Positions 56,004 through 64,000 of a stretch of 64,000 nucleotides of DNA are shown here, in pieces (position 1 is the first letter of the stretch; each line of letters starts with the position of its first letter). Source of the DNA: Neckera pumila (lineage: Eukaryota; Streptophyta; Bryopsida; Hypnales; Neckeraceae); the NCBI GenBank assembly GCA_963969595.1, contig OZ018409.1, forward strand, positions 33,183,282 to 33,247,281, written 5' to 3'. The notes beneath the pieces were generated by a model. The model saw only the letters and a list, made by a program, of their open reading frames with translations, ran no database searches and was not told the origin of the DNA. The position numbers were made by a program, and so were the translations under genes.

Positions 56004-58615
56004 TTTCAAGGAGTACCACTTAAGGTTGAGATGTTCTGGTTGTTTGTTTGATGGACCATTTTTGTAGTCAATGATGCAATTGTTTCTACTAGTAGTGTTT
56101 TTTAATGCATTTCTTTCTATTTTTTCAAGCCATGGCTTTGTAGATTTATTTGTATTAGGATTGTCTTTCTTTTTTTATTCTTGACTATATTAAAACAACC
56201 CCAATTTACTACATTGCAATTACAAAACATGTGTATATTACTTGGTCTTGGAGAATGAATTGCATTCATTTAAAAAAATATGCAATTGTGTGATAGAAAT
56301 TGCTTTATTCATTTTAGAAACTAACTTGTAGTATATCCAAGCAGATAGGATTGGATTTTGTAGGGTGTTTTTTGAATTTTATATCAAAAATTGACTTTGT
56401 ATATTCATTTTTTTGATATATATGGACTTTTCTACATACAACAATGGCAAATCTATGAATCATGTGTCATATATTTAAAAATTGTGTCGTGTATTTAGAA
56501 GTTTATATTTCTTTTTGAAGACTTGAATTTAACTATAAAATTGATTGTTTTTTTAATTTTGAGTCCAGCTTTTGAAATGGAACCCATCAAAGCATTAAGT
56601 CTAGATAAAATTCTAATTTTAAAATTGGAATTATTTTATTGCAATTTGAACTTTGAACCTATTACTATGGAGTATTTATTTTCCAATCTCAAAATGACAC
56701 AGTAAAAAATTTGTATCATTGGAGAATTTTTCAAATTTTCTAAACATACTTTGTATTAGATTTAATCATTTTTTCAGTTTTAATTCAAAATTCCACAATA
56801 ATTTCAATGTTTTGCAAGAAATTCTAGAATTCTTTATACATATAGCAAACATGTAACTTCATCTATGAAAAAAAATTACAAAATATTTCAATTATATTGC
56901 ATATATATATAGTTGCCAGATGGAAGCATGTACAGAGAAGAGCTTGTAGACTTGGAAAAGTGATCAAAGTCCCCATGCTTTTAGGATGAGTAATAGGAAT
57001 ATTGCTCAATGCTTCTTCAAAAGCATTAAGGTGTGGATACCTTTCATATGAAGTAATCACATCTAAAAGAGATACATTCTATTCTTTGACACCTAACAAA
57101 CAGAGGTAATTGAATACTTCAAGGATTGAGAACCATCACAACTTTTAGAAGCAACTAATGAAAGTAGAGACATTTTGTGCTTCAAGGGTGTTCATTCTAG
57201 GTGAATTTAGTATTCAATGTAGGCTATCCTATGTTCTCAATTTGGAATATTAGGACTATACATTGCTATGTACAATCGTCAATGATTGTTTCTATCTTTA
57301 AAATAATACTCAGTAACATGATGGTGCAAAAAATAAGTTGGTCCCAATTTTTTGATAGATTGGATATTATTTCTCGAGTGCCATCAAATTATGTGCAATA
57401 ATGCCTTCGTGTCATCCCAAAAAATACATATTGCATAAGGATTAATACACAATTCAAAAGAAAAAGTGAAGTAGGGACCAAAGTTTGGGATGAACTAACT
57501 TCCTAGGAAAAACGCTGAAATTTTTTATTTTCCACGCATAAAAAAGTTTGCAAATTTTGAATTCATATTTGCAATTACAAAAACCCCAAATTAGCTCGAA
57601 GAGATGTAAAAGGTAAATTGATCAAGCACCAAATAGGTTTTTTTTTTTATATGTACACCTAGAATGACTTGGGCGGGAGTCAGTTCACCCCAGACCAAAT
57701 GGAGGGTGACATTTTATGACTTTGAAAATAACTTAATAACTTCAATGAAGAGGGATAGATTTGTCCCTTATGATAGAACCTCAAAGTATGCATTTTTACA
57801 ATTTACATGTTTGGAAGATACATGATTTGGAAATGGATGACCTTTCAATTCATGAGGAAAATGAACAAGGTGAAATGGGTTTACTTCCTTACTGTGGCTT
57901 CTTCAAGGCTCAACTTTTGATAGTTCCTGATTGAAAATCTTCTAATAATGTATTCAAGTGCTAAAATTGGGACAAAAAAGTCATTACATAAATGAGTTCA
58001 TTACCATCATATACAACATATAAGCACTCTTACCTAAGTTGGCTCAATATCCACAAGCAAACAAGTTTAGATCCATTATAGACACATGAGTAGCTAAGGT
58101 AATTTGTAAGAACATCACCACCTTGAAGTGCAATAATTGAGAATATGTAGTAATTTGATAATGAAATAAGTATTAACATCAGAACCAATTGCGACCAATA
58201 TGATCAACTTAAAAGTAGACAATGTTGTCAAGATGTCTATCTTGCAACACATCTTTATACATTTTTGAGTAGCAAATCACTCCTTTATTTATACATGTTT
58301 TGGCCAAATCTTGAAACTTGACATATTGGAATTCCATTTTGTCACTATAGTATTAAGAAAAGCCAAGTGTCAAATCCATAGTGTTGTGGTGATTGAAATA
58401 TATAAGGCCAAAAGCAACTTATACTAATGAAGCAATCTGGCATTTAAGCATTTTTGCCAAAGGCATAGACCTTAAGCTGTGGACCTATGAATTCAAATTA
58501 GAAACAAAACAAATAAGTAGGACTCACCCAACAAACTACAGTACTAAATAATTGATAGTGATAATTAAATTTGAAGGAGCCAAAATTTAGGTTACTAGTA
58601 GCAAACTCCTATTAT
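56004..58615. repeat. Right arm of large inverted duplication, part 1
   Basis: Reverse counterpart of 11.76-14.38 kb. Non-coding, AT-rich and collinear with small indels. Confidence 0.75.
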
Positions 58616-59343
58616 GGGTAGTTGCAAGAAACACCTGCCGATTCTGGCTCAAAAGGGCCTTAGTACTGGAGTACAATGACTTTTGCAATAATTTTTTTTA
58701 GAATAAAATAAAATATGGATAATTTGTAAAGCACTCAAAATAGTATGTATGTGAAAATTCAGACCAAAAAAATTTTATCTCTAAAAGTTATGCACATTCT
58801 AAGAGTGATGGAAAATGCAAGAAAATAAATAGTATGGGATTTTGTTTTTAGAAAATAGTAAAAAAAATCCAAAAATTAAAGAAAAAAAATCCATTTTTCC
58901 TAACTTGGAGGTGCTTTTCCTCAACAATTTCCACTTTCAGGAAAAAAAATTGTACTCTCTGCACATGCGCAAAGGTAGTACACTTTGAGCATATGTGGAA
59001 GGTGGACACTTTATTATTTTTGAAAAATTTCTTCATAGGCTTGTATAATTTCAGTAGAACTCCTTGCATACCGATTTTCACCTTCAAATTTGCATTTTTG
59101 AGTTGAAAATAGTACTAAAAAACTCCAAAATGGCCAAAGTAGACATCCAATTGGGGGCAGTTTAAAAATAATAAACTAATTTTAAAAAATTGAAAAAAAT
59201 TACACAATGTCTGAAACTACCACATGTACCTTCATTTTAAATTTCATGAGAAAAGGATATACAGCGCAAAAGTTATGAGTGAAAATGTATGTGTCCAAGA
59301 CCAAGGGGACACCAAAAAGGACAAGTGTTTCTTGCAACGACCC
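58616..59343. mobile_element. 728-bp TIR element with empty site in the left arm
   Basis: Ends GGGTAGTTGCAAGAAACAC and, inverted, GGGTCGTTGCAAGAAACAC (18 of 19 identical). TTAT abuts both sides (58612-58615 and 59344-59347). The left arm at about 11755-11775 runs through this point without interruption. There is no transposase. The superfamily is uncertain: a 4-bp duplication is unusual, and if the true duplication is TTA the element would fit the PIF/Harbinger group. Confidence 0.85.
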
Positions 59344-61585
59344 TTATAAGGATTGGGCCTTTGGTTTCAATAAACATCACAATACGCACTTTGAATGGCC
59401 GCAAACCTAAGTATGGAACAACATCAGATCTACATCATTTGAATTGTTGCATGATCATAATGCAAGTAATTTGCGACCAATAAGAAGAATACATACCTCA
59501 TTGTATCTTCATAACAAATGTGCAAATTGGTGATTGAAAAGTTCAAGTTCCCAACACTAGTCACAATTAGAGAGGTTGTATCCTACAAAGACTTGTCACA
59601 AACAACACTTTTTACAATATCACAAGGCTCTTTGAGAACAAAATAGGCCAAGAGAAGACAAAATGTAGAGATGTTGAAATAGTTCTCCAAAGTATTAGTA
59701 AGCCGATTCAACTACAGGAACAATTGTAAAATTGAAGTCCATTGATGATTGTCAAATCCTCTAAGAAAACTATAATTTGTTGATTCATTAGCACCAAATT
59801 CACACATGGTTCCTTAATGCACTGTTTTCTTGTGGTCCTTTGCCTCAAACATAGCCTATTTATCCACTTGTCAAATCTACAGTAGTTCACATTTGAAGCT
59901 TAATTCATTTACCCGTCTTTGTGGCACTTGAAAAGAGCTGTAAAATCCAAATTTCTTTGTTTTCAAGTTTATAATAAAAATCAGAAAAGGTATCTACAAA
60001 GTTGATCTGGTACATGAATGCCACTACTTTGAGCATGAAGATTCTATAGGCTACACAAGTTCCCATTGAAAATGTTGTGCCTTGCAGAAAGCGATAACGA
60101 TGAAATCAATAGAACTTGCAAAAGATGAATCGAGCCTCTTCCTTACATCTTTTTGCCTCTTATTATTAATTTTGTCTTTTTGTTCTTCTTGCAAGCACGC
60201 ACACCACCCTCATTAGAAAAGGCAAAAATGCACAGAAGCAAATTGATCAAAGCTTTTAGTTTATCACAAAAGAGAGTACAATATTAATCACGGCACATCT
60301 GCTAGTGCTTAAGGGGAAGGTCTTGTCATCTTGGAGAGGTTCAGCAGGTAGAAAACTGTGATCTAGAAGCCAATTACTGGATCTTTTCCTAGTCGATTAA
60401 TTCCAAGGAGCTTGCATAGACAAAATAGTATTATTAAACTAGTTCCACAATCGCCAATTTTTGAGATACACAAAGGCTTTAAAAATAGGATTTCTTTCAA
60501 ATAACATATCACCAAGAATTCTTTTAGTGTAGCGTACCTTCAAAGTGATTGAACCAAAGAATTTAGCTTTGACTATGATAAGGAGTTTTTGTGCGTTATT
60601 TAAGGGCCTCCGCCTTGAACCGCAAATCTGTGAAGACAGACATCTCTTGTATCATTGAGGTCCAAAATTGACCATAGCAAGCACCCAAAAAGAAAGTAAG
60701 TTCTTGCCTACCAGTACAAGTTAGACACACAATTTTGATAAACACCTACCAATATTCCATACTGCCGACTCAAGAAGACTAACTCTGAGATTTAGAATGG
60801 GCTACCAAATAATTTGAATAAGAACCTTGCTTGAAATGTAAAATCTTAGTCCAATCCCACCATTAGAGAAAAATGGAGGCTCTTCACGGATGCCAAAGCT
60901 TGGACCAACAGTCCAAATAGGTGCCAAATCAAATTTCGAATTTAAGTATTTTCTTAATTTTATTTTAGAAATAGTATTGATTATTAACTTGAACGTTGTT
61001 GGCGACTGGTCTAGAGTTTGTTGGCCATTTGAGGCCCCAATTTTTTCGTAATGTCAACCCTAGAAGAATCTTGCAAGCCTAAGGGACATTTTGAAAGTCA
61101 AACCTCTATTTTCTCATAGACTGTTTTTTGTTTTTAAATATTTTAAAGCTTAATTAAAAAAATGGAAATCCAATAATCTACTATCTTTTCCATTTCTTTT
61201 TATTAAATTGTTAAAATTGTAGTTTTGATGATACTTTGCAAGGAGCATCTTGAAAGTTTAAATTCACCAATGTTTAAACTTTTTCTATCAAATTTCTCTT
61301 GGTATGAGCTCAAGGATGAATGAATTATAAATACTTAAGTGATCGAATTTTATGATCATTGAAGACCAACATCTTGTGATGTTGTTGCCACTTAGTTTTA
61401 GAATTTGTAATTAGTATTGCAAATACTAAATTTTAGAGGATCAAAACCCTAATTGTGAGAATGTGTTCTAAGTGGACATTGACAACCCTCTCATCAACAT
61501 AGATACCATTGCTAGAAGTGTCACTCCAATTCAGAGTAGACCGTTCTGCTAGTAGATGCTCCCATATACAAGCTAATTTTGGGCT
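59344..61585. repeat. Right arm of large inverted duplication, part 2
   Basis: Reverse counterpart of 9.06-11.76 kb. Open frames seen in the left arm around 10.3-11.1 kb are interrupted here. Confidence 0.7.
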
Positions 61586-63050
61586 AGTATTGCAAATCTT
61601 CACCTACTATAGAGAAGGTGATCACAATAGATAGATTTTGGATATCCACCTAATTCCGGATAAATTCTCTTTGAGGTACCTTCATGGACCAAATTTGTAA
61701 TAGATAGAATAGATAACAATAGATAGAATTTATAAAATGTGACTAGGGCTTCATGTTGCTATAGACAACCATTGATGATTTGGCTTATGAAGTGTGAGAT
61801 TGATTTTTGAAGAAATTCTTTTTAAAATTGAAGAAGTGATTTTTAAAGCAATATATCCATTAGAGTCAAAAGTATAATTAAGTTCTTAAAGGATAGAAGA
61901 TGTTTTTGTAGAGAATTTGTCAAAATTATCATTTTGGGGGTGCATTCACTAATTCACCAATTTTGAAAATAAAACCTTTTTTTAGCTTCAACTTTATAAA
62001 AATGTAGTATACTATTATAGAAATGTGTGGAAAAAATTTCAATCCATTTTAGCTCTTGGATTGCAAGATAATAATGTTTGATGTGAGATAATTTCTTTTT
62101 AGCTTTTCCAAAGTAGGACAACAAATTTGAGCCCTTCCAAAGAGTGATTTTTGCTCTACTTCCAATTGTATCTATATAGTATTGAATGTTGCATCTTGTT
62201 AGGCACTTACAAAAAATATTAATCTTCAAAGGACATTGTAAGCCCTACGGGCATTTTGAAAGTAAAACCTAAATTTTTCACATAGTTATTGATTTTTGAT
62301 GCTTTCAAGCTTAACTAAGAAATAGTAGCTCCAAAAATCTACTTTTTATTCCATTTGATTGCTTTCTAAAATTTAAAAATTTAAAGTTTTGTGACACTTT
62401 GAAGATAGTATCTTGAAAACTCAAATTACACTACTTTTGAATTTTCTCTAACAAATTTCTCTTGGTGTGAACTCAAAGAAGACAACAATTAGACTATGAT
62501 GTTTGTCACTATTATTTCTACTTTTCTTAAAAGTTTCTTATTATTTTAAAGTATTTTGTAATTACTATAATTTTTACAAAGAAATTTCTTTAAAAAATAA
62601 TACACAATTCAGTTTTCAATTTTTAATTATGAAAAATGAAAAATAAAATTTAGGCATACATTACTACTTGTAAAAAATATCAAATATTTGAAATGTATAT
62701 TCCAATGTAAAAATCGAATTAAATTTGACTAAGCCCAGTCATGAAATGTCCTTCAAGGAATAAGAAACAAATTAAGGATGTATTTTATTCTAAAGCACCG
62801 TGTAATATAGATAGGTATAACACATGACTTTGGCTATTTTTTATGACTTCAATGGAAATGTCAAGGAAGTTTTTTTTACCATAAATACGAGCATTTCAGA
62901 ATATATAGATGTTTTTTCAAATTTGTTGACTGCTTAGATTATAAGATTATAACACATGGAATTAGATGAAATTATATTTTTCTTATCCACTCTGACAAGG
63001 TAAGGAATTCTTTTTCTTCTTAGAACGATTTTTTTGCACTAAATCTTCTT
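61586..63050. other. AT-rich sequence beyond the right arm
   Basis: Parts near 61.06-61.40 kb and 62.23-62.50 kb resemble each other (GGCATTTTGAAAGT-type starts), suggesting an old local duplication. A 91-codon minus-strand frame (61954-62229) has no recognisable family. Nothing else is seen. Confidence 0.35.
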
Positions 63051-63054
63051 TTAA

Positions 63055-63773
63055 CCCCCTAAAAGACTAGCATGCATTTTTTGACTTATTGGCTATATAG
63101 CTGTTTTGGATAGATACGTGTGGATGGAGATTTCCATATTTTTGGCCCAAATTTTAATAGAAGGTGGGGACAAGGAATATCTTTCATATACATGAAATTT
63201 CATGACCCTTGTAAATATGAGTTAGAAGTTATGGCCTAATATAATGTTGTTTTTTATAAACATGCAGTCTGGGCAGATTAGAAAAATTCACTTTTTTCAA
63301 AAATAAAAATTTGAAATTGGTTTTATAGAGTTATGTATACGTGAAAAGCTTTGAATCATTTCATTTTGATCAAGGAATTAGAAGTTATGAGGTTTTTTTG
63401 TTTGTGGGCAGTTATGGATTTTCTTCTCTAAAATAAACTTTGAAGTCCTTTATCTTACTCAATTTCTATATTTTTGAAAAAAATAAAATCATAGGATGCA
63501 GATTGTTTATTACAACATTGCAACCATTGGGATTGTCACGTCTCAATTCCATAATTAAATTCTTAACAATTTAGTATTTTGAATCATTCTCTACTACTAT
63601 CTACTTACTATTTCTTTCCTATATGTTGTACAATGCCAAATGATCTAAAATTATTCAAACATGTGGCCAACTTGTCTAGGAAAAGAAACCAAAGAAGCAC
63701 CACCATTTTGGACATTTTTTCATAGAAAAGTGAGCTTGTGAAGTGCAATTGCCTTGTTTTTCACAGCAACGGT
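63055..63773. mobile_element. TTAA-family MITE, interrupted
   Basis: TTAA at 63051-63054 is followed by CCCCCTAAAAGACTAGCATGC, then about 700 bp closely matching 32543-33235 (for example GAGATTTCCATATTTTT). The match stops where the TATGTGAGC MITE begins, so this copy is interrupted by that insertion or truncated. Its other end would lie beyond the window. Confidence 0.65.
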
Positions 63774-64000
63774 GCTAGTATGTGAGCCCAAGAATGCGAG
63801 CATTGAACCTACAATATAGGTACCTAAAATATAGATACCACGCACTATAGAAGGTGTATGTATCATAAACACCTATAATATGGGTATTTGTAATATATAT
63901 ATTACATATAATTGTAGATAGTTTCAATAGTATATACACCTATAATGTAGATGTATATTATTTTGGACTCATGGGCTTACACTCCTATGCTCACATAATA
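63774..64000. mobile_element. TATGTGAGC-ended MITE, copy at the window end
   Basis: Begins GCTAGTATGTGAGCCC and, at the window edge, reads the inverse (CATGGGCTTACACTCC, GCTCACATAATA). It is rich in CACCTATAATATGG-type palindromic blocks. It is nested in the TTAA element before it. Confidence 0.65.

Noticed and set aside
56004..56400. Polyadenylation signal for kinase 3
   Set aside because: No clear AATAAA was seen at a suitable distance. Plant signals are too loose to call by eye.

Overview
This is a non-coding-rich, AT-rich stretch of a plant nuclear genome. The evidence for a land plant is a degraded AUX1/LAX auxin-carrier fragment with plant-type introns, protein kinases of a plant-specific look, a relic hAT transposase of plant type and many small terminal-inverted-repeat (TIR) elements. 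The kinase subtype and the density of small elements fit a seed-free plant (moss, lycophyte or fern) better than a flowering plant, but this is an inference and the species is not identifiable by eye. I saw no tRNA, rRNA, CRISPR or prokaryotic features.

Layout. The window is dominated by a segmental duplication. A unit of about 11 kb (kinase, its AT-rich upstream region, a GC-richer module starting near a CAG repeat, two further modules, then a TATGTGAGC-ended MITE) occurs in direct orientation. Its copies are partial copy A (1-4.4 kb, no kinase), copy B (about 14.4-24.4 kb) and copy C (about 25.2-35.3 kb). A fourth copy, D (about 46.3-61.6 kb), is inverted. The downstream flank of kinase 1 (9.06-14.4 kb) matches that of kinase 3 (56.0-61.6 kb) in reverse, so about 9-21.7 kb and about 46.3-61.6 kb form a large imperfect inverted repeat with a spacer of about 25 kb.

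Genes. There are three kinase copies. Kinase 1 (14379-15634, minus) is a pseudogene with a nonsense codon and a frameshift. Kinase 2 (25204-26481, minus) has an intact kinase domain, but a 29-bp tandem duplication at its N-terminus disrupts the ancestral start. Kinase 3 (54738-56003, plus) is the cleanest, with 421 codons. All three have HRDLKASN and APE motifs but carry Glu where the DFG glycine should be (DYE or DFE).

The spacer (35.3-46.3 kb) holds a broken hAT transposase on the minus strand (37.07-41.4 kb). It also holds an AUX1/LAX pseudogene fragment with recognisable exon-intron structure (43463-45219, minus) and an adjacent taxilin-like exon (43212-43286, minus).

Mobile elements. 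Because the segment is duplicated, several insertions can be read against an empty site in a sister copy. They include a 728-bp element with 19-bp TIRs (58616-59343), a TTAA-flanked family with CCCyTAAAGrACC ends (six members), a 170-bp CACTA-type MITE with an AAA target duplication (23434-23603), a long-TIR MITE of about 195 bp (two copies), a TATGTGAGC-ended MITE family (four copies), and a roughly 1.5-kb element with long GC-rich inverted ends in copy B (20105-21606). No new gene system was found. The main interest is duplication history, the atypical kinase family and the element families.
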